Positions 19,694-28,365 are shown, counted from the first letter of the stretch. The stretch: 64,000 bases of DNA from Pseudonocardia oceani (GCF_019263585.2 NZ_JADQDF010000001.1:2852001-2916000); one strand, 5' to 3'. The notes: a model not told the origin generated them from the sequence alone. Numbers and translations: made by a program.

Positions 19694-20590
19694 TCAGCGG
19701 CCACCGAAGGCGTGCCGCGCGAGGGCGCGCATCCCGTCGCGCTGGCCGCTGCGCACGGCCACCGGCAGCTGGACCAGCGCGTTGAGCCGCGACGACGTGT
19801 GCCGGCGCGCCGCCCGCGCCGCCCGCGGCCAGCCCCGGGCCGCCATCCGGTCGGCGGAGTCGAGGAAGAAGCCGCGCTCCTCGGCGAAGCGGCGACCGTC
19901 GACGGCGTGCGCCGAGGAGACCGACCCGCCGTGGCGGCGGTAGCGGAAGCACGTCGTGGGCTCGACCAGCAGCGACTCGCCGGCCAGCACCAGGTCGAGC
20001 ACCAGCGCGAGGTCCTGCACCACCGACAGGCCGTCGCGGAAGCCGGTGCGCTGCAACGGCCCCGCCTTCCAGCAGATCGACGGGAAGTACAGCCAGTTGC
20101 CGCGCAGCAGGCTCGCCGCGAGCTCCTCGCCGGCGAGCACCGTCGGCGCGGAGACCCGCGGGGCGTACACCCAGCGCTTGGAGACGTCGACGAGCGTGCG
20201 CGTCGGCACGCCGTCGCCGTCGACGACCTCGACCCCCGGCTGCACCATGGCGACGCCGGGGTGCGCGGCGTGGGCGCGGCGGACGGTGCCGACGTGGTTC
20301 GGCAGCATCAGGTCGTCCATGCCGATGACCACGGCCAGCTCGTGCTCGACGAGGTCGACGCAGCGCTGGAAGTTGCGGTTGATCCCCAGGTTCCGCTCGT
20401 TGCGCAGGTAGCGGACGCGGGGCTCGTCGAGGCTCTCGCACCATGCGGCGAGCCCCTGGTCGGGTAGGTCGCCCGAGTCGTCGACGACCGTGAGCCGCCA
20501 CTGCGGGTCGTCCTGGGCCAGCACACTGCGCACGGTGTCCTGCACGAGGTCGAGCCGCCCGTAGTGGGGCAGCATGACGTCGACGATCAC
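19694..20590 (-). CDS. GT2-family glycosyltransferase
   Basis: 298 aa from a GTG that overlaps the stop of the DUF2304 gene by 4 bases. A typical GT-A start, VDVMLPHYGRLDLVQDTVRS, is followed by LTVVDDSGD, YLRNERNLGINRNFQRCV and VVIGMDDLMLPNHV, where MDD is the metal/nucleotide-binding DxD equivalent. The C-terminal half is basic and lacks membrane helices. It probably adds a sugar to a lipid-linked glycan in the cytoplasm. Specificity cannot be read from the sequence. Confidence 0.85.
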   Translation of the reverse strand: MIVDVMLPHYGRLDLVQDTVRSVLAQDDPQWRLTVVDDSGDLPDQGLAAWCESLDEPRVRYLRNERNLGINRNFQRCVDLVEHELAVVIGMDDLMLPNHVGTVRRAHAAHPGVAMVQPGVEVVDGDGVPTRTLVDVSKRWVYAPRVSAPTVLAGEELAASLLRGNWLYFPSICWKAGPLQRTGFRDGLSVVQDLALVLDLVLAGESLLVEPTTCFRYRRHGGSVSSAHAVDGRRFAEERGFFLDSADRMAARGWPRAARAARRHTSSRLNALVQLPVAVRSGQRDGMRALARHAFGGR

Positions 20591-20991
20591 CGCTCGACGG
20601 TCGGCAGCGCGCTGCCGTCCCCCGTGGAGACGACCGGCTCCGGCACGATCCCCCGCTCGCGGTTGACCAGCTCCGCCTCACGGATGGCGACAGTGCGCGC
20701 GAGCTCGGTGTAGCGCCGGTCGACTACCCGGAAGCGCTGGTAGAAGCTGAACATGCCGGCCATGAACGCGACGACCAGCGCGTACAGCACGAGGTCGGTG
20801 CCGCGGCCGACCCCGACCGCCTGCGCTATCACGGAGAGATCGTTCGGCCGCATCACCGCGTAGATGTTCGCGATGGCGAACAGCACGAGCGCGATGCGCT
20901 TGCTGGCCTGCACGTAGACCGCGCCGCTGCTGCGCACGAACAAAACCAGGAGGCCGAGCACGGCCAGGATCAGGAGGATCTGGATCAGCAC
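20587..20991 (-). CDS. DUF2304 membrane protein
   Basis: 134 aa from a GTG, 3 bases after the stop of the GT2 gene at 20995-21693. Three hydrophobic helices (about residues 2-20, 33-47 and 68-84) are followed by a charged, probably coiled segment, FRVVDRRYTELARTVAIREAE. This is the DUF2304 layout. Members commonly sit beside DPM/GtrB-like GT2 genes, as here, and are thought to assist polyprenyl-phosphate-sugar synthesis or its membrane anchoring. The specific function is unknown. Confidence 0.85.
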   Translation of the reverse strand: MLIQILLILAVLGLLVLFVRSSGAVYVQASKRIALVLFAIANIYAVMRPNDLSVIAQAVGVGRGTDLVLYALVVAFMAGMFSFYQRFRVVDRRYTELARTVAIREAELVNRERGIVPEPVVSTGDGSALPTVER

Positions 20992-20994
20992 GGC

Positions 20995-21693
20995 TCAGCC
21001 TCCCCGCTGGCGGACCGACAGGTCGAACAGGATGTTGACGCCGTTGAGCAGCGACTGGCCCTTGCTGCGCGAGTACTCGGTGTAGCGGATCGACACCGGC
21101 ACCTCGCGCACCCGCCAGGAGGACCGCCCGAGGTAGGACACGATCTCCGACGCGTGCGCCATGCCGTTCATCGTGATCTGCAGGTCGTCGGCGACGGGGC
21201 GCGTGAGCACGCGCAGCCCGTTGTGGGCGTCGGTGAGCTTGAGCTTGCGGCCCGCCGGGCTGAGCAGCACCGCGGTGCGCAGCACGATCCGCTTGAGCAG
21301 CGGCACGGAGTCGGCGTTCTCGGCGAACCGGGTACCGAGCACCACGTCGGCGTCGCCGGAGCGGGCGACCTCGACCATCCGCTGGGCGTCCTCCAGGCGG
21401 TGCTGACCGTCGGCGTCGAACATGACGAAGTACCGCGCGCCGGGCTGGGCCTTGGCGTAGGTGAGCCCGGTCTGCAGTGCGGCCCCCTGACCGAGGTTGA
21501 CCGGGTGCCGCACCAGGTGGGCGCCGGTGCGCAGCACCGCCTCGACGGACCCGTCACGGCTGCCGTCGTCGATGCACACGACGTTCGGGAACACCGCGAG
21601 GGTCTGGCGGACGACCTGCTCCAGGACCTGGGCCTCGTTGAAGACCGGGACCACGACCCAGACGTCGTCGTTGCTCGGACCGGGGTCGGTCAC
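20995..21693 (-). CDS. GT2-family polyprenyl-phosphate glycosyltransferase (DPM/GtrB-like)
   Basis: 232 aa from a GTG. VWVVVPVFNEAQVLEQVV, VVCIDDGSRDGS, HPVNLGQGAALQTGL and VMFDADGQHRLEDAQRMV are the standard motifs of dolichol/polyprenyl-phosphate mannose and glucose synthases; DAD is the metal-binding triad. No C-terminal membrane helices are present, consistent with a separate membrane partner, the DUF2304 protein encoded next. It would charge decaprenyl phosphate with a hexose for the GT-C enzymes of this cluster. Confidence 0.87.
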   Translation of the reverse strand: MTDPGPSNDDVWVVVPVFNEAQVLEQVVRQTLAVFPNVVCIDDGSRDGSVEAVLRTGAHLVRHPVNLGQGAALQTGLTYAKAQPGARYFVMFDADGQHRLEDAQRMVEVARSGDADVVLGTRFAENADSVPLLKRIVLRTAVLLSPAGRKLKLTDAHNGLRVLTRPVADDLQITMNGMAHASEIVSYLGRSSWRVREVPVSIRYTEYSRSKGQSLLNGVNILFDLSVRQRGG

Positions 21694-21721
21694 GTCCAGC
21701 TCCTCCCGCTGCCTGCGGCCG

Positions 21722-23026
21722 TCAACCTACCCGCGGCACCCCGGCGTCCACGCCCGGGTGGCCCGCGCGCAGCGCGCGCAGCACCCCACCTGCCAGTACG
21801 GCGACGACGACCGCAGGGCCCACCAGCTGCGCGACGAGCGCCGCGGTGACGGGGGCGACGGGCAGCACCAGCAGCGCCAGGAAGACCACGGTGCCGGCGA
21901 TCCAGGCGACCGTGACGACCTGCTGGCGCCCCAGCGCGACCAACGTCGGCTGCACCACCATCGCGACCAGCATCAGCATCGTCGCCGCCCCGAGCAGCAC
22001 GAGCACGGTGACCGAGGGCCGCTCGGCGGTGTTGAACAGCACCTGCGCCGCCCACGGGCCGAGCACGGCGCACCCGACGACCCCGACCGCGCCGACCCCC
22101 AGCACCAGCCCGACGACCTGCTTGAGCCGCCGCTCCAGCTCGGCCCGCTGCCCCAGGGTGGCCGCGCGGGTGAGCTTGGGCAGCAGGACCGCCTGGACGG
22201 GCGCGAACAGGAACAGCGGGATCCGCGCCAGCACGAACGTGGAGCCGAACACCGTCGCGGCGACCAGGTCGTCGGGCGAGCGGTAGGTGACGACGACCGG
22301 CGCCAGGTTCGCCACGAGCTGGCTCAGCGCCACCGCGACCATCAGGTACGCCAGGGAACGGCCCATCCGCTCGGGCACCGGGCCGGTCGCGCGCGGCAGC
22401 CGGACCGTCCCGGCCACGCTCAGCGCGGCGAGCGCCGAGCCGAGCGCGAACGCCATCCCGTAGGCCGCGGGCTCCGCGACCGCCAGGGCGACCAGCCCCA
22501 GGCCGGGCAGCAGCCGCACGGCCCCCTCGACGTAGAGCGTGCGGGCGTAGGCGGTGAAGCGCTGCTGCCCGCCGAGCACGCCCCGGGCCCAGTAGACGGC
22601 GGCCGACCCGGCTATCGCCACGAGCAGCGCGAGGAGCAGGCCGACGCGCTCGTCGAACACGCGGTGCAGCACCAGCGGCCAGGCGACCAGGACCGCCACG
22701 ACGAGCAGCGCCAGCGACTGCACGGCGAACCCGGCTGCACGGCGGGCGACCGGCCGCACCGGCTCGCCGCGGGCGACGGCGGCGCTCACCGCGCGGCTGG
22801 TCTCCTGCTCCAGCGCGGCGAAGATCCCCGGTCCGACGATGTTCACGACCAGGTAGAGCGAGATCAGCGCGCTCAGCGCCCCGGCCTCGGCCGGCCGCTC
22901 GAAGACGTGGCCGACCACCGCGACGAACGCGTAGCCGGCCACACCGAGGACCCCGAGTCCCAGGGCCAGGTGCAGCGCGGTGCCCATCCGTCCGCTGCGC
23001 GTCACCCGGTCCACGGTAGTGCGCAC
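21722..23026 (-). CDS. polysaccharide flippase-like membrane protein (Wzx/MATE type)
   Basis: 434 aa from a GTG. About twelve hydrophobic helices lie in two halves, beginning ALHLALGLGVLGVAGYAFV. ALISLYLVVNIVGPGIFAALEQETSR is typical of oligosaccharide exporters of the MOP superfamily. It probably moves a lipid-linked oligosaccharide across the membrane. It is encoded between a methyltransferase and the GT2 pair on the same strand with short gaps, so it belongs to the same operon. The cargo is unknown. Confidence 0.75.
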   Translation of the reverse strand: MRTTVDRVTRSGRMGTALHLALGLGVLGVAGYAFVAVVGHVFERPAEAGALSALISLYLVVNIVGPGIFAALEQETSRAVSAAVARGEPVRPVARRAAGFAVQSLALLVVAVLVAWPLVLHRVFDERVGLLLALLVAIAGSAAVYWARGVLGGQQRFTAYARTLYVEGAVRLLPGLGLVALAVAEPAAYGMAFALGSALAALSVAGTVRLPRATGPVPERMGRSLAYLMVAVALSQLVANLAPVVVTYRSPDDLVAATVFGSTFVLARIPLFLFAPVQAVLLPKLTRAATLGQRAELERRLKQVVGLVLGVGAVGVVGCAVLGPWAAQVLFNTAERPSVTVLVLLGAATMLMLVAMVVQPTLVALGRQQVVTVAWIAGTVVFLALLVLPVAPVTAALVAQLVGPAVVVAVLAGGVLRALRAGHPGVDAGVPRVG

Positions 23027-23036
23027 CAGCGCGGGG

Positions 23037-23642
23037 TCAGATCCGGGCGAGCGTCACGAACTCGTTGTAGGGGAACACCCTGCCCGCGGGGCGCGGGAAC
23101 GGGAACGAGTACTGGCGGTCGACCGTCAGCCCGACGGCCGTGCACAGGGTCGCGACCTCGGGGAACCCGCAGAACCGCACGTGGGTGGCGTCGGTGGTGT
23201 AGCCCTTCTCCTGCGGCGTGATCAGCACGACCTTGCCGCCGGGCCGGACGAACGGCAGGTAGGTGCGCAGGAGGCCGAGTGCGTCGTCCTCGGTCATGTG
23301 CTCCACGACGTGGGCCAGGAGCAGGCTGTCGAACGCGCCGGGGCGGGCGTGCGGGCTCGCCGTGAAGCCGTCGGGCGTGTAGGCCTCGTACCCGCGCTCC
23401 ACCGCCAGCGCCACCGACGACGTGTTGTGGTCGACGCCCACGCCGTTGCCGTCGAGGTGGGCGAGGTTGCGGCCCAGGCCGCAGCCGACGTCGAGGGTGC
23501 GGCCCAGCGCCAGGAGGCGGATGTTCCAGCGGTAGGGCGCCTGCACGTCGAGGCGCTGCTTCCACCCCGCGCTCTCCATCGTGGCCAGGCGCTCGGTGTA
23601 GTCGGGCGCATCGGTCCCCGGACGGGGTTCGGGTGCGGTCAC
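23037..23642 (-). CDS. class I SAM-dependent methyltransferase
   Basis: 201 aa from a GTG. TLDVGCGLGRNLAHL is the SAM-binding motif I, VGVDHNTSS the acidic motif II, and FDSLLLAHVVEHM plus LPFVRPGGKVVLITPQE are the following motifs. It is first in the minus-strand run with the flippase, GT2 and DUF2304 genes and divergent from rmlC. A sugar or lipid-linked glycan O-methyltransferase is plausible, but the substrate is not evident. Confidence 0.85.
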   Translation of the reverse strand: MTAPEPRPGTDAPDYTERLATMESAGWKQRLDVQAPYRWNIRLLALGRTLDVGCGLGRNLAHLDGNGVGVDHNTSSVALAVERGYEAYTPDGFTASPHARPGAFDSLLLAHVVEHMTEDDALGLLRTYLPFVRPGGKVVLITPQEKGYTTDATHVRFCGFPEVATLCTAVGLTVDRQYSFPFPRPAGRVFPYNEFVTLARI

Positions 23643-23704
23643 CCGGCCAGTGTGCCGCCCACCACGCGACGCGGCCGCACCGGACCCCTGCGAGACTCGC
23701 CGTC

Positions 23705-24244
23705 GTGAAGATGGTGGAGACGTCGATCCCCGGGCTGCTGCACGTCGAGCTCGACCTGCACTCCGACGAGCGCGGCTGGTTCAAGGAGTCCTACCAGCGC
23801 GCGAAGCTGGAGGCCGTGGGCTTCCCGGCGTTCGAGCCGGTGCAGAGCAATGTGTCCTTCAACGCCGACGTGGGCGTCACCCGCGGGATCCACGCCGAAC
23901 CGTGGGACAAGTACATCTCGCTCGCCAACGGCCGGGCGTTCGCGGCGATCGTCGACCTGCGGCCCGGCGAGCACCACGGCCGCGTCGAGACCTTCGACAT
24001 GGACCCGGGCAACGCGCTGTTCGTCCCCCGCGGCTGCGGCAACAGCTACCAGACGCTCACCCCGGACGTCATCTACACCTACCTCGTCAACGAGCACTGG
24101 TCACCGGACGCGCAGTACACGCTGATCCAGGCGTTCGACCCGGCGCTGGGCGTCGACTGGCCGATCGGGCCCGAGGACGCGATCCGCTCGGAGAAGGACC
24201 GCAACCACCCGCGGCTCGCCGACCTGGTCACGGGGGTGCGCTGA
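23705..24244 (+). CDS. rmlC: dTDP-4-dehydrorhamnose 3,5-epimerase family protein
   Basis: 179 aa from a GTG (an ATG two codons on is the alternative). The cupin core has DERGWFKESYQRAKLEA, NVSFNADVGVTRGIHAE and DKYISLANGRAFAAIVDLR. His in RGIHAE and Lys in DKY correspond to the catalytic and substrate-binding residues, and IYTYLVNEHW has the active-site Tyr. GCGNSYQTL replaces the usual GxAHGF-type loop, a noticeable departure. It is coupled to rmlD by one base, so dTDP-rhamnose synthesis is the obvious role. The variant loop leaves open a related epimerase activity. Confidence 0.8.
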   Translation: MKMVETSIPGLLHVELDLHSDERGWFKESYQRAKLEAVGFPAFEPVQSNVSFNADVGVTRGIHAEPWDKYISLANGRAFAAIVDLRPGEHHGRVETFDMDPGNALFVPRGCGNSYQTLTPDVIYTYLVNEHWSPDAQYTLIQAFDPALGVDWPIGPEDAIRSEKDRNHPRLADLVTGVR

Positions 24245-24245
24245 C

Positions 24246-25082
24246 GTGCGGGCGCTCGTCCTCGGAGCCGGCGGCCAGGTCGGCCGCGCCCTCACCGCCG
24301 CGCTGCCCGACGCGGTCGGGCTCACGCGCGCGCAGTGCGACATCGCCGACCCCACCGGCGTCGACTGGGCCGCGTTCGACGTGGTCGTCAACGCCGCCGC
24401 GTACACGAAGGTCGACGCCGCGGAGACCCCCCAGGGGCGCGTCGACGCCTGGCGGGCCAACGCGGGCGGGCCGGCCGCCCTGGCCGCGCGGGCCCGGGAG
24501 CACGGCACCACGCTGGTGCACCTGTCGAGCGAGTACGTCTTCGACGGCAGCCACGACGGCCCCATCCCGGAGAGCGCCCCGGTCGCGCCCCTGGGCGCCT
24601 ACGGCGCCTCCAAGGCGGCGGGCGACGTCGCCGTCGTCGCGGGCGTGGACCGGCACTACCTCGTCCGCCCGACCTGGGTGGTCGGCGACGGCACCAACTT
24701 CGTACGCACGATGCTCGGCCTCGCGGGCCGCGGGATCGAGCCGACGGTGGTGGCGGACCAGGTCGGACGCCCGACGTTCGCCGTCGACATCGCCGCCGCG
24801 ATCGTGCACCTCGTGACGACCGGCGCGGCCTTCGGCACCTACCACCTCACCGGCGGCGGCGAGCCGGCCTCGTGGGCCGACGTCGCCCGCGAGACCTACG
24901 CACTCGCCGGCCGTTCGGAGCTGCGGGTCACCGGCACGAGCACGGCCGAGTACTTCGCCGACAAGCCCGGGGCGGCCCCGCGCCCGCTCAACAGCGTGCT
25001 CGACCTGGGCCGCATCGAGGCGGCCGGCGTGGTCGCGCCCGACTGGCGGCGGCGGCTGGCGGAGTACGTCAGCGCGTCCTGA
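24246..25082 (+). CDS. rmlD: dTDP-4-dehydrorhamnose reductase
   Basis: 278 aa from a GTG one base after the rmlC stop. It has the Rossmann motif LVLGAGGQVGRAL, VVNAAAYTKVDAAE, VHLSSEYVFDG and YGASKAAGD containing the Tyr-x-x-x-Lys pair. It reduces dTDP-4-keto-rhamnose to dTDP-L-rhamnose, which supplies the rhamnose linker joining arabinogalactan to peptidoglycan. Its last 14 bases overlap the end of the opposed rmlB gene, so no terminator separates the two operons. Confidence 0.93.
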   Translation: MRALVLGAGGQVGRALTAALPDAVGLTRAQCDIADPTGVDWAAFDVVVNAAAYTKVDAAETPQGRVDAWRANAGGPAALAARAREHGTTLVHLSSEYVFDGSHDGPIPESAPVAPLGAYGASKAAGDVAVVAGVDRHYLVRPTWVVGDGTNFVRTMLGLAGRGIEPTVVADQVGRPTFAVDIAAAIVHLVTTGAAFGTYHLTGGGEPASWADVARETYALAGRSELRVTGTSTAEYFADKPGAAPRPLNSVLDLGRIEAAGVVAPDWRRRLAEYVSAS

Positions 25083-26043
25083 GCGGCTCCCACCAGGTGC
25101 GGTTGTCGGTGTACCAAGCCACCGTGTCGGCGAGGCCCTGATCGAAGGGGACCTGCGGGGCGTAGCCGAGCTCGTCGCCGATCTTCGACCAGTCGACGCT
25201 GTAGCGGCGGTCGTGGCCCTTGCGGTCGGCCACCTGCTCGATCATCGAGTCGTCGGCCCCAACCGCGGCCACCAGCCGGTGCGTCAGCTCGCGGTTGGTC
25301 AGCTCGGTGCCGCCGCCGATGTTGTAGACCTCGCCGTCGCGGCCCTTCTCGGCGACGAGCTGGATGCCGCGGCAGTGGTCGTCGACGTGCAGCCAGTCGC
25401 GCACGTTGAGGCCGTCGCCGTAGAGCGGCACCTTCTTCCCGTCGAGCAGGTTGCTCACGAACAGCGGGATGACCTTCTCCGGGAACTGGTGCGGCCCGTA
25501 GTTGTTCGAGCACCGCGTGATGCAGACCGGCAGGCCGTGGGTGCGGTGGTAGGAGCGGGCCAGCAGGTCCGAGGACGCCTTCGACGCCGAGTACGGCGAG
25601 TTCGGCTCCAGCGGGTGCGTCTCCGGCCACGAGCCCTCGTCGATCGAGCCGTAGACCTCGTCGGTGGAGACGTGCACGAACCGGCCCACCTCCGCGTCCA
25701 GCGCGGCCTGCAGCAGCACCTGCGTGCCGACGACGTTGGTGGAGACGAAGTCGGCCGCGCCGGTGATCGAGCGGTCGACGTGCGACTCCGCCGCGAAGTG
25801 CACCACCACGTCGGTGCCGGCCATCACGTCGGCGACGGCGGCGGCGTCGCGGATGTCGCCGTGGACGAACCGCATCCGGTCGTCGGACTCGGGGAGGTTG
25901 GTGAGGGTGCCGGCGTAGGTGAGCAGGTCGAGTACCACCACCTCGGCGCCGGCGAACGCCGGGTAGGCGCCGCCCAGGAGCGACCGCACGTAGTGCGATC
26001 CGATGAACCCGGCACCGCCGGTGACGAGGACCCGCATGCTCAT
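25069..26043 (-). CDS. rmlB: dTDP-glucose 4,6-dehydratase
   Basis: 324 aa from an ATG overlapping the rmlA stop (ATGA). VLVTGGAGFIGSHYVRSLL binds NAD; HFAAESHVDRSI, VSTDEVYGS and SPYSASKASSD (catalytic Tyr and Lys) follow. RCSNNYGPHQFPEKVIP and DGLNVRDWLHVDDHC are near-invariant in RmlB. It converts dTDP-glucose to dTDP-4-keto-6-deoxyglucose, the second step to dTDP-rhamnose. Length matches the family. Confidence 0.96.
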   Translation of the reverse strand: MSMRVLVTGGAGFIGSHYVRSLLGGAYPAFAGAEVVVLDLLTYAGTLTNLPESDDRMRFVHGDIRDAAAVADVMAGTDVVVHFAAESHVDRSITGAADFVSTNVVGTQVLLQAALDAEVGRFVHVSTDEVYGSIDEGSWPETHPLEPNSPYSASKASSDLLARSYHRTHGLPVCITRCSNNYGPHQFPEKVIPLFVSNLLDGKKVPLYGDGLNVRDWLHVDDHCRGIQLVAEKGRDGEVYNIGGGTELTNRELTHRLVAAVGADDSMIEQVADRKGHDRRYSVDWSKIGDELGYAPQVPFDQGLADTVAWYTDNRTWWEPLRTR

Positions 26044-26930
26044 GCCTTCCGGTGTGCGTCGGCCACGGCCATGACGTACTCGCCGTAGCCCGACTTGCCC
26101 TGCGCCGCGCCCAGGGCGTAGCAGGCGTCGGCGTCGATCCAGCCGCGCTCGAGCGCGATCTCCTCCAGGCAGGCGATCCGCACGCCCTGCCGGTGCTCGA
26201 GCACCTGCACGTACTGCCCGGCCTCGAGCAGCGAGTCGTGGGTGCCGGTGTCGAGCCAGGCGAACCCGCGGCCGAGGTCGACGAGCCGGGCCGCGTCCTT
26301 GTCGAGGTAGGCGCGGTTGACGTCGGTGATCTCCAGCTCGCCGCGCGCCGAGGGCGTCAGGCCGCGGGCGACGTCGACCACGCGGTCGTCGTAGAGGTAG
26401 AGCCCGGTGATCGCGCGGTTGCTCCGCGGCTTCTCGGGCTTCTCCTCGATGTCGGTCAGCCGGCCGTCGGCGTCGGCGACGCCCACGCCGTAGCGCTCGG
26501 GGTCGCGCACCGGGTAGCCGAACAGGACCGCGCCGTCGTCACCGCGCTCGACGTCGGCGATGCAGGCGCGCAGGGTGTCGGCGAACCCGGGCCCGTGGAA
26601 GATGTTGTCGCCCAGGACGAGCGCCGTGGCGTCACCGTCGATGTGGTCGGCGCCGATGAGGAACGCCTGCGCGATGCCGTTCGGCTCGGGCTGGGCGGCG
26701 TAGGTGATGCGCAGCCCCAGCTCGGCCCCGTCGCCCAGGAGGCGGCGGAACATCGACTGCTCCTCGGGCGTGGTGATCACCAGGATGTCCCGGATCCCGG
26801 CCAGCATCAGCACCGAGAGCGGGTAGTAGATCATCGGCTTGTCGTAGACGGGCAGCAGCTGCTTCGACACCGCGCGGGTGATCGGGTGCAGCCGGGTGCC
26901 GGCCCCGCCGGCCAGGATGATGCCCTTCAC
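26040..26930 (-). CDS. rmlA: glucose-1-phosphate thymidylyltransferase
   Basis: 296 aa from a GTG overlapping the ubiA stop (GTGA). The N-terminal GIILAGGAGTRLHPIT is the nucleotidyltransferase signature, followed by VSKQLLPVYDKPMIYYPLS, VLGDNIFHG and EEKPEKPRSN. It makes dTDP-glucose from dTTP and glucose-1-phosphate. Its place in one operon with PAP2, ubiA and rmlB ties rhamnose and arabinose donor supply together. Confidence 0.97.
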   Translation of the reverse strand: MKGIILAGGAGTRLHPITRAVSKQLLPVYDKPMIYYPLSVLMLAGIRDILVITTPEEQSMFRRLLGDGAELGLRITYAAQPEPNGIAQAFLIGADHIDGDATALVLGDNIFHGPGFADTLRACIADVERGDDGAVLFGYPVRDPERYGVGVADADGRLTDIEEKPEKPRSNRAITGLYLYDDRVVDVARGLTPSARGELEITDVNRAYLDKDAARLVDLGRGFAWLDTGTHDSLLEAGQYVQVLEHRQGVRIACLEEIALERGWIDADACYALGAAQGKSGYGEYVMAVADAHRKA

Positions 26931-27847
26931 GCGTACACCGCCACGGTCAGCGCGGCCAGCCAGGCCAGCGCGAGCACCTGCAGGACCCGGTCGCCCAGGG
27001 CGATCTCCTCGGGCTCACCGCCGTTGCCGTTGTCGACGTCCACCGCGTACCTCAGCACCGCCACCACGAACGGCACGATCGAGATGGCCGACCAGATCGG
27101 ATTGTTCTGGGTCTCACGGATCTCGAAGGCCCACAGGCTGTAGGTCGTGATGAGGACCGTCGCCGACAGGCCCCACACGAACCGCAGGTAGGACGCCGAG
27201 TAGCTCTCCAGCGACTTGCGGATCTTCGCTCCGGTGCGCTCGGCCAGCATCATCTCGGCGTAGCGCTTGCCGGCGACCATGAACAGCGAGCCGAAGCCCG
27301 CGACGAGCAGGAACCACTGCGACAGGCCGATGGAGGTGGCCGCGCCGCCGGCGATCGCGCGGAGCAGGAAGCCGGACGCGACGATGCAGATGTCGAGGAC
27401 CGGCTGGTGCTTGAGCCAGAAGCAGTACGCCAGCTGCACGACCACGTACACGGCCAGCACGATCACCAGCTGCACGCTCGCGACCAGCGAGACCGCGACG
27501 GCGGCCAGCAGCAGGACGACCGCCACCGCGACCGCGAGGCGCGGCGGGACGATCCCGGCGGCGATCGGGCGGTGGCGCTTGGTGGGGTGGGCGCGGTCGG
27601 CCTCCACGTCCTTCGCGTCGTTGACCAGGTAGATACCGGAGGCGGCCAGCGAGAACGCCACGAAGGCGACGGCGAGCTGCAGCCCGATGCCGGGCCGGAG
27701 CAGGTCGCCCGCCGCGAACGGGGCGGCGAGCACGAGCACGTTCTTGACCCACTGCCGCGGGCGCATCGTCTTCAGCACCCCGCGCGCCACGGCCACCGGC
27801 GTGCGCTGCGGAACCACGTCCGTGGGCGGCGTGTCGGTGCTGGTCAT
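26927..27847 (-). CDS. ubiA: decaprenyl-phosphate phosphoribosyltransferase (UbiA family)
   Basis: 306 aa from the ATG at 27847, which has GGAGGAG six bases upstream. An open frame extends further upstream but covers the preceding phosphatase gene. The first prenyl-diphosphate-site motif is Asn76, Asp77, Asp80 and Asp84 in YLVNDAKDVEADRAHP; MRPRQWVKNVLVLAAPF precedes it, as in DPPR synthases. About nine helices follow. It transfers phosphoribose from PRPP to decaprenyl phosphate, the first committed step to decaprenylphosphoryl-arabinose and hence substrate for Emb and the AftA/AftB-like enzymes. Confidence 0.93.
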   Translation of the reverse strand: MTSTDTPPTDVVPQRTPVAVARGVLKTMRPRQWVKNVLVLAAPFAAGDLLRPGIGLQLAVAFVAFSLAASGIYLVNDAKDVEADRAHPTKRHRPIAAGIVPPRLAVAVAVVLLLAAVAVSLVASVQLVIVLAVYVVVQLAYCFWLKHQPVLDICIVASGFLLRAIAGGAATSIGLSQWFLLVAGFGSLFMVAGKRYAEMMLAERTGAKIRKSLESYSASYLRFVWGLSATVLITTYSLWAFEIRETQNNPIWSAISIVPFVVAVLRYAVDVDNGNGGEPEEIALGDRVLQVLALAWLAALTVAVYA

Positions 27848-28365
27848 CGGGATCTCCTCCGGGTCGCGCGGCGGGCTCCCGCGGCCACGGCGGCGCCGAG
27901 CAGGGAGCCGGCGACGACGTCGCTGGGGTAGTGGACGCCGAGCACGAGCCGCGACAGCGCCATCGGCGGCACCAGCACCGCGACCAGGGGCCGCCCGACG
28001 AGCGCGCCGAACAGGACGGCCGCGGCCGTGGTCGACGTGGCGTGCGCGGACGGGAAGCTGAGCTTCGACGGGACCCCCACCCGGATCTCGACGGTCGGGT
28101 CGTCGGGCCGGGGGCGGCGCACCACGCGCTTGACCCCGATCGACGCGCCGTGGGCGAAGGCGACGCCGGCGGTGGCGACGAGCCACTCGCGCCGACGCGC
28201 GGGGTCGAGCAGGGCACCAACGGTGCCGAGCGCGAGCCAGCCGGCGGCGTGCTCGCCGAACAGCGACATCCCCCGGGCCACGCGCACCACGGCCGGCGGG
28301 CCGACGGTGCGCTGCACGGCGCTCAGCGCGCGCACCTCGAGGGCGCGGACATCGGGCTGGGCCAC
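27844..28365 (-). CDS. PAP2-family phosphatase (DPPR 5-phosphatase candidate)
   Basis: 173 aa from a GTG at 28365 with GGAGG 7 bases upstream. Its end overlaps ubiA by 4 bases. KRVVRRPRPD, SFPSAHATSTTAAAV and SRLVLGVHYPSDVVAG are the three PAP2 motifs with catalytic His residues. Four to five helices are predicted. It is the counterpart of mycobacterial Rv3807c, next to ubiA there too, which was proposed to remove the 5-phosphate of decaprenylphosphoryl-phosphoribose before DprE1/DprE2. Confidence 0.9.
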   Translation of the reverse strand: MAQPDVRALEVRALSAVQRTVGPPAVVRVARGMSLFGEHAAGWLALGTVGALLDPARRREWLVATAGVAFAHGASIGVKRVVRRPRPDDPTVEIRVGVPSKLSFPSAHATSTTAAAVLFGALVGRPLVAVLVPPMALSRLVLGVHYPSDVVAGSLLGAAVAAGARRATRRRSR

